Assembly (NCBI GenBank): GCA_007129145.1
Contig: SKWC01000015.1
Coordinates: forward strand, 1 to 6,187
From: Rubritepida sp.
Lineage (GTDB): Bacteria; Pseudomonadota; Alphaproteobacteria; Acetobacterales; Acetobacteraceae
Direction: 5' to 3'
DNA: 6,187 nt
Shown one piece after another: positions 1 through 5,475 of this stretch. The number at the start of each line of letters is the position of its first letter. Position 1 is the first letter of the stretch. Below the pieces are notes generated by a model, which did not search any database, was not told the origin of the DNA, and worked only from the letters and a program-made list of their open reading frames with translations. Position numbers and translations under genes: made by a program.

Positions 1-1
1 G

Positions 2-196
2 CACGCACTGTTCGACTGCGGACTCCTGTCGATCGCGCCGGTCGAGACTGGCGGCTTTAGCGTGCAAATCGCCCCGCCCCCCGCTCCTCGGCAGAATGAG
101 GTGGTCCCCGTCGGCGCTAATCAGTTCCCGGTAAACTCGTCAGCGGGCAGTCGCGACGGACGGCCGGTTCGGCGCCTCATCGGCGCCTTAACATGA
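2..196 (+). CDS. Possible C-terminal end of an unidentified upstream gene (5' end outside window)
   Basis: This is an open frame of about 64 codons running in from the window edge and ending with TGA at 194-196. The translation begins HALFDCGLLSIAPVETGGF and ends PVRRLIGALT. I do not recognise a family. It has several proline-rich and low-complexity stretches, and its third-position composition is not clearly gene-like. The main argument for it is position: it is followed after 17 bases by a strong hairpin, as the end of a gene might be. It may equally be chance open frame in GC-rich DNA. An alternative minus-strand frame over the same bases is no better supported. Confidence 0.18.
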   Translation, partial: HALFDCGLLSIAPVETGGFSVQIAPPPAPRQNEVVPVGANQFPVNSSAGSRDGRPVRRLIGALT

Positions 197-213
197 CCTT
201 GCCCGCCCGTGAT

Positions 214-239
214 GGTTGGCTCCTATCCAGGAGCCAATC
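214..239. promoter_or_regulatory. Strong inverted repeat: operator-like palindrome or hairpin
   Basis: TTGGCTCCT (216-224) and AGGAGCCAA (229-237) are perfect 9-base inverted arms around the 4-base loop ATCC. In RNA the stem extends by a G-U pair (215/238) and a G-C pair (214/239), giving about 11 pairs. It lies 17 bases after the TGA at 194-196 and about 100 bases before the CoA-transferase start. There is no T-run after it on the plus strand, which argues against a classical intrinsic terminator. It could be a regulator's operator for the 340-2555 operon or a transcript-end hairpin. The symmetry is seen directly; both functions are inferred. Confidence 0.5.
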
Positions 240-321
240 TACGCGCTGATGGGCAGTTGAAACGCACGACCAAGCCGCGCTAGCCTGGCTGGAGAAAAAT
301 CTTCGCGGAAAAAAGTTCCGT

Positions 322-331
322 GGAGCGAGGA
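322..331 (+). promoter_or_regulatory. Ribosome binding site of the CoA-transferase gene
   Basis: The purine-rich stretch GGAGCGAGGA ends 8 bases before the ATG at 340. It contains GGAG and GAGG cores at usable Shine-Dalgarno distances and supports this ATG as the start. Confidence 0.6.
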
Positions 332-339
332 ACGTCCTG

Positions 340-1596
340 ATGCATAATGCGTCGGCCGGTACGCCGGTCCAGCCGCTTGCCGGCGTGCGAATACTCGATT
401 GTAGCCATATCCTGGCCGGACCGTACGCCACCTTCATCCTCGGCTTGATGGGGGCTGAAGTCATCAAGGTGGAGCGACCGCCAGCTGGCGACGGACTTCG
501 AGATTCCGCAACGCGGCCGGAGCTGGGAGGCATCACATCCAATATCCAGGCAGTGAACGCTGGGAAACGCTCCATCGCGCTCGATCTCGGCACTGACGCA
601 GGCCGGGCAGTACTCGAGCGCCTGATCTCCACGGCGGACGTGTTTGTCGAAAACTTCCGACCCGGAAAGATGGCTGGCCTCGGCTTCAGTCATGACCGCG
701 TTCACGCCTTGCAGCCGCGCTGCATCTACGCATCGGTCTCGGCCTGGGGGCAGACCGGGCCGATGGCCGCTCGTGGCGGCTACGACCATGTGATGCAGGC
801 TGCAACGGGCATGATGTGGGCGCAGGGTGATGACCCCGAAGCTCCGCCCGTCAAGGTTGGTTTTCCTGCCATCGATATGGCGACGGGACTGGTGGGCGCC
901 ATAGCGCTGCTTGGCGCTGTCCTGCGTCGCCGCGGCGGGGAGGAAGGCCCTATCGCGATAGACATCTCGATGGCGGATGCATCGCTCTGTCTGATGGCAG
1001 GTATCGCACACACTTGGCTGATCGACGGGCGAGCGCCTCCCCGGGTCGGCAATGTCGGCTTCACCGCGAGTCCCGGCGCGGGTGTCTTTCGCTGCTCGAG
1101 CGGCTGGCTTTCCGTCGCGGCGAGCACGCGAGCGCAATTTGATGCGCTCTGTGGCGCGTTGGGGCGACCAGAGTGGTCCACGGCGCCTGATTGGCTGACC
1201 CGCCGCCCGGAAACACCTGACGGCATACTTCGCGGGCTCGGCACAGCTCGGCTCAAAGCGGCTCTTGACGAGGCTTTTCTCACCCGCGAGGCCAGCGAAT
1301 GGGAGGAACTCCTGAACGCTGCCGATGTGCCTGCGTCGGCTGTGCGCAGCATCGCTGAGTTTCTCGACGGCCCGTATCGCCAAACCGCTGGGAGCAGCTT
1401 CAAGATCGCAAACCCGAACGGTACTCCGGACGCCCTGCATGAGGTGCTTTCGGCCGGCTTCCGTTGGACCGGCGGCCTCCCCGCGGCGAACGGGCCGGCG
1501 CCGCGCCTCGGTCAGCACACCGATGCGGTCCTTGCCGAGGCAGGATATGGGCCCGCCGCCATTGCTGACCTTCACCGCCAAGGAGTGGTTTCATGA
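340..1596 (+). CDS. CaiB/BaiF family (family III) CoA-transferase
   Basis: This 418-residue protein belongs to the family III CoA-transferases (formyl-CoA transferase, CaiB, BaiF, alpha-methylacyl-CoA racemase). These cytoplasmic enzymes move CoA between carboxylic acids through an acyl-aspartyl intermediate. The family N-terminus is clear: LAGVRILDCSHILAGPYAT (about 13-31), then LMGAEVIKVERPPAGD (36-51) and the nucleotide-contacting NAGKRSIALDL (73-83). DVFVENFRPGKMAGLG follows at 100-115, and YASVSAWGQTGP (130-141) is another signature. The likely catalytic aspartate is D179 in FPAIDMATG, at the position of Asp169 in formyl-CoA transferase. The C-terminus has the usual RLGQHTDAVLAEAGY (389-403). 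Length is typical for the family and no domain is missing. The stop overlaps the start of the Bug receptor gene, so the two are co-translated. The family is certain; the acid used cannot be told from sequence. Confidence 0.95.
   Translation: MHNASAGTPVQPLAGVRILDCSHILAGPYATFILGLMGAEVIKVERPPAGDGLRDSATRPELGGITSNIQAVNAGKRSIALDLGTDAGRAVLERLISTADVFVENFRPGKMAGLGFSHDRVHALQPRCIYASVSAWGQTGPMAARGGYDHVMQAATGMMWAQGDDPEAPPVKVGFPAIDMATGLVGAIALLGAVLRRRGGEEGPIAIDISMADASLCLMAGIAHTWLIDGRAPPRVGNVGFTASPGAGVFRCSSGWLSVAASTRAQFDALCGALGRPEWSTAPDWLTRRPETPDGILRGLGTARLKAALDEAFLTREASEWEELLNAADVPASAVRSIAEFLDGPYRQTAGSSFKIANPNGTPDALHEVLSAGFRWTGGLPAANGPAPRLGQHTDAVLAEAGYGPAAIADLHRQGVVS
1580..1585 (+). promoter_or_regulatory. 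Ribosome binding site of the Bug receptor gene, inside the CoA-transferase 3' end
   Basis: AAGGAG sits 7 bases before the ATG at 1593. It is a near-ideal Shine-Dalgarno embedded in the last codons of the upstream gene. Together with the ATGA overlap it fixes the receptor start and indicates tight translational coupling. Confidence 0.75.
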
Positions 1597-2555
1597 TCGG
1601 TCGCCGTGCACTCATCGCCGCCGGCTCGGCGTTAGCCATGCCAGCCTACGCCCAGTCTCAGTGGCCGACCCGCTCATTGCGCATGATCGTGCCATATGGG
1701 GCTGGCAACGTCACCGATGTGGTCGCCCGTGTGCTTGCGGACAACCTCTCGGGCCGGCTTGGCCAGAGCGTGGTGGTGGAGAACATGCCAGGGGCCGGCG
1801 GCACCATAGGAACAACCGCCATCGTCCGCGCCGCTCCAGATGGCTATACCTTTGGTCTGGTTGCGATGGCCGCCGTCGCGGTCATTCCGCAAATGATGCG
1901 CAACCCACCCTACGATCCGCTGCGAGACCTTGAACCGGTCGCGCCAGTCGTGGTTACCGGTGGCAGCTTTCTGGCGGTGCATTCCTCCGTCCCAGCGCAC
2001 ACGCTGTCCGAACTCGTCACGACAGTGCGCGCGGGAACGCCCGCACCCTTCTTTTACTATTCCGCTGGTAGCGGCACCATTCCACACTTGAACATGGAGG
2101 CGCTCCGGCTGCGTCTAGACTTCCCAGCAGAGCACGTGCCCTACCGCACGAGCGCTGCAGGCCTGTCGGACCTGCTCGCGGGGCGAGTGCATGCGACGCT
2201 GGACACCGCGGTGGTGACGCTTCCGCACCTGCAGAGTGGGACTCTGAGGGCGCTCGCCTTCACCTCACCGCAACGCAGCCCGAGCTTGCCAGATGTGCCG
2301 ACGATCGCCGAACTGGTGCCAGGCTTGGATCTCTCCTCCCCATGGCTGGCAACATTGGCGCCGCGAGGAATTCCGCCTGAGATCCTGACGCGGCTGCAGG
2401 AGGCGGTGCGGGCGAGCGCGGCGGCGATCGTGCCCCGGCTGCCGCCCAACGTGGATTCAGATTCCGGGACCCCGGCAGAATTCAGCGCGCGCATGCGTGC
2501 GGACCACGCGCGGTTCACGCCGCTGATCCAGGCAACCGGCCTAACGCTCGACTGA
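1593..2555 (+). CDS. Bug/TctC-family periplasmic solute-binding receptor
   Basis: This is a 320-residue tripartite tricarboxylate transporter receptor (Bug family), a periplasmic Venus-flytrap protein that usually binds organic acids or related small molecules. Residues 1-20 are a signal peptide (arginines at 4-5, hydrophobic core, AYA/QS cleavage). The RRALIA stretch is twin-arginine-like, as in many alphaproteobacterial Bug proteins. The mature part shows the family order: WPTRSLRMIVPYGAG (24-38), an aspartate in the first ligand loop (D42), VVENMPGAGGTIGT (61-74) and APDGYTFG (81-88). Further on are YSAGSGTIPHLNMEAL (156-171), HVPYRTSAAGLSDLLAGRV (181-199), RSPSLPDVPTIAEL (228-241) and APRGIPPEILTRLQEAV (256-272). 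The first loop reads GAGNVTD rather than the commoner PPGGxxD, which may reflect ligand preference. The start overlaps the CoA-transferase stop (ATGA). No TctA/TctB genes are nearby, so it is an orphan receptor. Ligand unknown. Confidence 0.95.
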   Translation: MIGRRALIAAGSALAMPAYAQSQWPTRSLRMIVPYGAGNVTDVVARVLADNLSGRLGQSVVVENMPGAGGTIGTTAIVRAAPDGYTFGLVAMAAVAVIPQMMRNPPYDPLRDLEPVAPVVVTGGSFLAVHSSVPAHTLSELVTTVRAGTPAPFFYYSAGSGTIPHLNMEALRLRLDFPAEHVPYRTSAAGLSDLLAGRVHATLDTAVVTLPHLQSGTLRALAFTSPQRSPSLPDVPTIAELVPGLDLSSPWLATLAPRGIPPEILTRLQEAVRASAAAIVPRLPPNVDSDSGTPAEFSARMRADHARFTPLIQATGLTLD

Positions 2556-2560
2556 TACAG

Positions 2561-2578
2561 ATCCGGTTATGGCCGGAT
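2561..2578 (+). terminator. Weak hairpin just after the operon
   Basis: ATCCGG (2561-2566) and CCGGAT (2573-2578) form a 6-pair stem, 7 with an inner U-G pair, around a short TATG-containing loop, starting 5 bases after the receptor stop. No T-run follows, so intrinsic termination is uncertain. It may instead protect the transcript's 3' end or be chance. Confidence 0.35.
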
Positions 2579-2865
2579 ACAAGCGGTTTCGTCGCGCGGG
2601 GTAGAACCAGCCGGGCCCGCGCTATGTGTGGGCATCGTTGGGGAGCTGGCGGCTGGACGACGGCAGGCCACCCCATCTCATGCCAGAGGGAGCCGCACGA
2701 TGGCGATGAGGCGCTGGCACAACGCCATGGCCACCGGCGGCGCACTCGAGTCAGCGCCACCGATGACCCAACACCCGCCTGACCTCGCGCGCGCTCCTGG
2801 CGTCCCCTACCCTCCCCCGCTCCTGCACGCGCCTCGCCTCGATCTCCCGCTACTGCCGGGCCAGC
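2579..2865. other. Intergenic stretch between the receptor operon and the IS66 element
   Basis: No convincing gene is seen on either strand. Open frames over this stretch run across the IS boundary and lack family motifs. A minus-strand frame next to the IS reads REIEARRVQERGRVGDARSA and onward, which looks protein-like, but it is bracketed by stops within about 35 codons and could at most be a gene remnant. The part next to the IS (about 2790-2850) is strongly pyrimidine-rich on the plus strand. Confidence 0.45.
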
Positions 2866-2887
2866 GTAAGCGTCAGCCGGTCCCCGC
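2866..2887 (+). repeat. IS66 terminal inverted repeat, tnpC-proximal end
   Basis: It reads GTAAGCGTCAGCCGGTCCCC and two further bases inward. Against the inward reading of the other end it matches at 20 of 22 positions, with mismatches at 15 and 20. The tnpC stop codon (TGA, 2875-2873 on the minus strand) lies inside this repeat. Confidence 0.92.
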
Positions 2888-4474
2888 AGGTGGCGCGGCG
2901 GGCGTGAAGTTCCACGGCAGGAGTTCGTCGAGGCGGTCGATGGTGTGGCCACGGGCGAGGCGGTCGAGCGCGGCGGCGATGTAGGCTTCTGGGTCCAGGC
3001 CGTTCAGCTTTGCGGTCTCGGCGACGGTGTAGATGATGGCGGCGCGATCGCCGCCCGCGTCCGATCCGAGGAACAGAAAATTCTTTCTGGTCAGGGCAAT
3101 CCCTCTGAGCAGCCGCTCGGCGAGGTTGTTGTCGATCGAGAGCCTGCCGTCCTCGAGATAGCGCGCCAGCGCCTCCCATCGGTTCAGCGCGTATTGCATC
3201 GCCTTGCCCAGCGTCGACTTGCCGGACAACCGGCGCCGCTGCGCCAGCATCCAGTCATGCAGGTCTTCGAGCAGCGGCTTGCTGCGGGCCTGGCGCTCGG
3301 CACGGCGCTGATCGGCGGGTTTGCCGTTGATCTCGGCCTCGATGGCGTAGAGCGCGGCGATGCGTTGCAAAGCCTCCTCGGCGATCGGCGACTTCGTGGC
3401 CTCGAACACCTCGAACAGCTTGCGCCTGGCATGCGCCCAGCAGGCGACGTGAGTGACCTGGGGCGGCTGGTTGCCGCGTGGCCGCGCCAGGGCGTCGTAG
3501 CCGGTGTAGCCATCGGCATGCAGACAGCCCTCGAAGTCCTCGAGGTGTCCGCGGGGCCGCTCGCCCTTGCGGTCCGGCGAGTAGCGATAGAACGCCGCGG
3601 GCGGCCCATGACCCTTCCAGGGCCTCGGGTCGATGGCATAGACCCAGAACCGCCCCTGGCGCGTCCGGCCGCGCCCCGGCGCCAGCACGGCGATCGGGGT
3701 GTCGTCGGTCCAGATGATGCCGTGCCGCAGGGCATAGGCGCCGATCGCCTCGGCCAGGCGGCTCAGCCACCAGGCACCGCGGCCGACCCAGTCGGCCAGC
3801 GTCTGCCGCTCGATCTCCACGCCCTCGCGCGCCAGGATGGCCGAAAGGCGATACAGCGGCAGGCCGTCGAGATACTTCGAGACCAGCACATGCGCGAGCA
3901 GGCCGGGACCTGGCCGTCCCTTCTCGATCGGCAGGTCGGGGGCGGGCGCCTGCAGGACGGCCTCGCAATCCCGGCAGGCATAGCGAGGCCGTACGTGGCG
4001 GATGACCTTCAGCCGGGCCGGGATCTTCTCCAACACCTCGGTGACGTCCTCGCCTAGCCTGGTCAGGCGCTTCAGGTCGGTGCAGCCACAGCGGCAGGCG
4101 AATACTGGCTCGTGCAGGATTGTCTCGCGCGGCAGATGCTCCGGCAGCGGCTTGCGGAGCGCAGGGCGCCGCTGGTTGCCAGGCTGGCCCTTCGTCCTGG
4201 CCTTGGCCTCCGCCCTGGCCGCAGCCTGCGCGGCATCCTCCTCGGCATCGCCGATCAGCATCTCGAGCTGGCCGATCTCAGTGGCCAGCTTCTCCGACGA
4301 CTTGCCGTAGCGGTCCCGCCGCAGCGTGGCGAGTTGGACCTTCAGCTTCTCGATTTCGAAGGTCGCGTTGCGCAGCTCGGCATCGCGCTCGGCCAGCACC
4401 GCGTCGCGTTCCGCCAGCAGCGCGCGGAGCGCAGCGATCTCGGCGTCAGGCGTGTTGAGCGACGCGGCGGGCAC
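2873..4474 (-). CDS. tnpC: IS66 transposase TnpC (DDE type)
   Basis: This 533-residue protein is the catalytic transposase of the element. An N-terminal leucine-zipper-like coiled coil covers about 10-75 and includes the family signature LRRDRYGKSSEKL (51-63). A linker with KGQPGNQRRPALRKPLPEHLPR (95-116) follows. A zinc-finger-like domain has cysteines at 127, 129, 131, 167 and 170. The DDE catalytic domain carries D257 in IIWTDDTPI, D321 in LHADGYTGYD and E453 in IDNNLAERLLR. The IS66 C-terminal domain ends with KLNGLDPEAYIAAALDRL (489-506) and LDELLPWNF (515-523). The full length is typical, with no frameshift or missing catalytic residue. The start is GTG at 4474; an in-frame TAG lies only four codons upstream, so no earlier start is possible. 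An out-of-frame ATGATG overlaps this GTG. The gap to tnpB is 45 bases. Confidence 0.96.
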   Translation of the reverse strand: MPAASLNTPDAEIAALRALLAERDAVLAERDAELRNATFEIEKLKVQLATLRRDRYGKSSEKLATEIGQLEMLIGDAEEDAAQAAARAEAKARTKGQPGNQRRPALRKPLPEHLPRETILHEPVFACRCGCTDLKRLTRLGEDVTEVLEKIPARLKVIRHVRPRYACRDCEAVLQAPAPDLPIEKGRPGPGLLAHVLVSKYLDGLPLYRLSAILAREGVEIERQTLADWVGRGAWWLSRLAEAIGAYALRHGIIWTDDTPIAVLAPGRGRTRQGRFWVYAIDPRPWKGHGPPAAFYRYSPDRKGERPRGHLEDFEGCLHADGYTGYDALARPRGNQPPQVTHVACWAHARRKLFEVFEATKSPIAEEALQRIAALYAIEAEINGKPADQRRAERQARSKPLLEDLHDWMLAQRRRLSGKSTLGKAMQYALNRWEALARYLEDGRLSIDNNLAERLLRGIALTRKNFLFLGSDAGGDRAAIIYTVAETAKLNGLDPEAYIAAALDRLARGHTIDRLDELLPWNFTPAAPPAGTG

Positions 4475-4519
4475 ATCATGATTCTACGCAACGCGATGGC
4501 CGCCGCAATGGCGGATCGA

Positions 4520-4867
4520 CTACACCGTGGCCTGCGGCCGCGCGGTCCAGGCGGGCATGCGCCAGTCGATCCCCTCGAACAGCATCGAGAGCTGTGCCGC
4601 AGTCAGCGAGACGACGCCAGCCTGCGTCTGCGGCCAGACGAACCTGCCCTTCTCCAGCCTCTTGGCGATGAGGATCAGGCCCTGTCCGTCCCAGACCAGA
4701 ATCTTGAGCAGGTCGCCGCGGCGGCCGCGAAAGCAGAACATCGCGCCGCTGTAGGGATCCTGCGCCAGCACCGTCTGCACCTGCGCGGCGAGACCGTCGA
4801 AGCCGCGGCGCATATCCGTCGTGCCGCAGGCAAGGAACACCCGCGTACCCGGCGGCGGGCCCAGCAT
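4520..4867 (-). CDS. tnpB: IS66 accessory protein TnpB (IS66 Orf2)
   Basis: This 115-residue protein is the small second protein of IS66 elements, required with TnpA and TnpC for transposition but of unsettled biochemical role. Nearly the entire sequence is family signature. VFLACGTTDMRRGFDGLAA (10-28) comes first, then the core FCFRGRRGDLLKILVWDGQG (44-63), LIAKRLEKGRFVWP (66-79), and LTAAQLSMLFEGIDWRMP (88-105) near the end. Length is normal. Its ATG overlaps the tnpA stop by one base (TGATG), so it is probably translated by re-initiation after tnpA; a GGTGAG-like stretch precedes it. Confidence 0.96.
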   Translation of the reverse strand: MLGPPPGTRVFLACGTTDMRRGFDGLAAQVQTVLAQDPYSGAMFCFRGRRGDLLKILVWDGQGLILIAKRLEKGRFVWPQTQAGVVSLTAAQLSMLFEGIDWRMPAWTARPQATV

Positions 4868-5322
4868 CAGCGCTCACCCATCCCGGCCAGCACGACGCGC
4901 AGCGTCGCCGCGTCGGCGCATCCGGTAATGCGAATGCTGGCGCCGGAGGGCAGCGTGATCTCGATCATGCCAGACGGTGCGCAACTGTCAGGCAACATGG
5001 CCGGGCCGGGCGGCGAGAGCTGCGGCGCATCCGGGACCACCTCCACCGGCACAAAGCCCGCCATCGCCGTGGCCAGCATCTGCTTGCGCCAGGTGTAGAG
5101 CTGGCCGGTGCTTACGCCGTGGCGGTCCGCCACCGCCTGAACAATCACGCCGGGCTCCAGCGTCTCCCGGACGATCCGCAGCCGCTCCTCCGTCGACCAG
5201 TTCCGGCGTCGGACTTCCCGCACCCGAACCTCGACGCCGCGGCCCGCGCGGGTACCGGAACCGCTCCTACTACCGTCGTAAGAGGGGTTAGCGAGCGATG
5301 CCGTCGTCGTGCTGTCCGTCAT
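4867..5322 (-). CDS. tnpA: IS66 accessory protein TnpA (helix-turn-helix)
   Basis: This 151-residue protein (from ATG 5322) is the first gene of the element and belongs to the IS66 Orf1/TnpA family. A disordered Ser/Gly/Arg-rich N-terminus (1-30) precedes a helix-turn-helix of the Tnp_8/IS3-OrfA kind: RRNWSTEERLRIVRETLEPG (39-58), then AVADRHGVSTGQLYTWRKQM (63-82). A proline-rich linker leads to the C-terminal element MIEITLPSGASIRITGCADA (119-138), usual in IS66 TnpA. The likely job is DNA binding at the ends or control of the element. I chose ATG 5322, with GAAG about 8 bases upstream; an in-frame GTG at 5331 would add three residues. The stop overlaps the tnpB start. Confidence 0.93.
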   Translation of the reverse strand: MTDSTTTASLANPSYDGSRSGSGTRAGRGVEVRVREVRRRNWSTEERLRIVRETLEPGVIVQAVADRHGVSTGQLYTWRKQMLATAMAGFVPVEVVPDAPQLSPPGPAMLPDSCAPSGMIEITLPSGASIRITGCADAATLRVVLAGMGER

Positions 5323-5349
5323 GACAGCCACTTCGGCGAACCACCACCA

Positions 5350-5475
5350 TCAACTCAAGGCCGGGATCGGCTGACGCTTACAAAGCGCCGGCGGGTTGAA
5401 TTCCGGCCTGCGGCCCGGGCACCCATCCGAAGCCGCGGACCCGCCCCGCCGCGCCCACGCCATGAGCCCCGGCAT
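5350..5475 (-). pseudogene. Possible small ORF downstream of gamma, cut by the IS66 end
   Basis: An ATG at 5475-5473 overlaps the gamma-subunit stop by one base (TGATG), the arrangement of a translationally coupled gene. The frame reads MPGLMAWARRGGSAASDGCP and, after 31 codons, crosses into the IS66 inverted repeat, ending at a TGA inside the element (5352-5350). It could be the first residues of a gene disrupted by the IS, or chance: the peptide is rich in Arg, Gly and Pro and matches no family I know. Start-stop overlap is the only positive evidence. Confidence 0.2.
5360..5381 (-). repeat. IS66 terminal inverted repeat, tnpA-proximal end
   Basis: Read inward on the minus strand from 5381 it is GTAAGCGTCAGCCGATCCCG and two further bases, the partner of the repeat at 2866-2887. 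It lies about 40 bases before the tnpA start, so any tnpA promoter must overlap it or lie outside the element. I see no clear promoter boxes in between. Confidence 0.92.

Larger units (their letters stand above)
1..339. other. Upstream region without an identifiable gene
   Basis: No gene can be assigned with confidence here. On the plus strand a frame is open from the window edge (base 2) to a TGA at 194-196, about 64 codons. It has no recognisable motif and could be the tail of an upstream gene or chance. On the minus strand a frame runs from about base 142 to the window edge without a stop (it contains the residues ELISADGDHLILPRSGG), but it is preceded directly by an in-frame TGA and has no good start codon. 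A strong inverted repeat lies at 214-239. TTGAAA at 257-262 resembles a -35 box, but no convincing -10 lies 16-18 bases downstream, so no promoter is called. Confidence 0.5.
2866..5381 (-). mobile_element. Complete IS66-family insertion sequence, 2516 bp
   Basis: The element is bounded by inverted repeats that begin GTAAGCGTCAGCCG at both ends and holds the canonical tnpA-tnpB-tnpC set in order on the minus strand, all with open frames. The length is within the usual 2.4-2.7 kb. The tnpA-proximal end is at 5381 and the tnpC-proximal end at 2866. IS66 elements normally make an 8-base target duplication; here the flanking octamers are GGGCCAGC (2858-2865) and AAAGCGCC (5382-5389), which do not match. 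The element looks recently active or at least undamaged, but its insertion site has probably been rearranged. Confidence 0.95.

Noticed and set aside
257..285. Sigma-70-like promoter with TTGAAA
   Set aside because: The hexamer 17 bases downstream (CTAGCC) is a poor -10 box, so there is not enough support.
280..1581. 433-codon minus-strand open frame opposite the CoA-transferase gene
   Set aside because: It is a shadow of a GC-rich gene: the plus-strand product has full family motifs, while the minus product is Arg/His/Pro-rich with no domain.
2790..2850. G-run cluster on the minus strand (GGGGGAGGGTAGGGG) as a possible G-quadruplex
   Set aside because: Only three runs of three or more Gs lie close together; the fourth is a GG or is too distant for a canonical quadruplex.
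2628..2984. 118-codon plus-strand open frame crossing the IS boundary
   Set aside because: It runs from host DNA through the inverted repeat into antisense tnpC and has no family motif. No good ribosome site was seen.
2945..4057. 370-codon plus-strand open frame across tnpC
   Set aside because: Antisense to the IS66 transposase, whose catalytic residues are all intact; the plus-strand product has no recognisable motif.
4112..5098. 328-codon plus-strand open frame spanning the tnpC, tnpB and tnpA junctions
   Set aside because: Antisense to three well-recognised IS66 proteins; its composition is typical of chance frames in GC-rich DNA.
5403..5420. Possible terminator after gamma (CCGGCC-TGC-GGCCCGG)
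   Set aside because: The stem contains a bulge and has no following T-run; in this GC-rich DNA such pairing is common.
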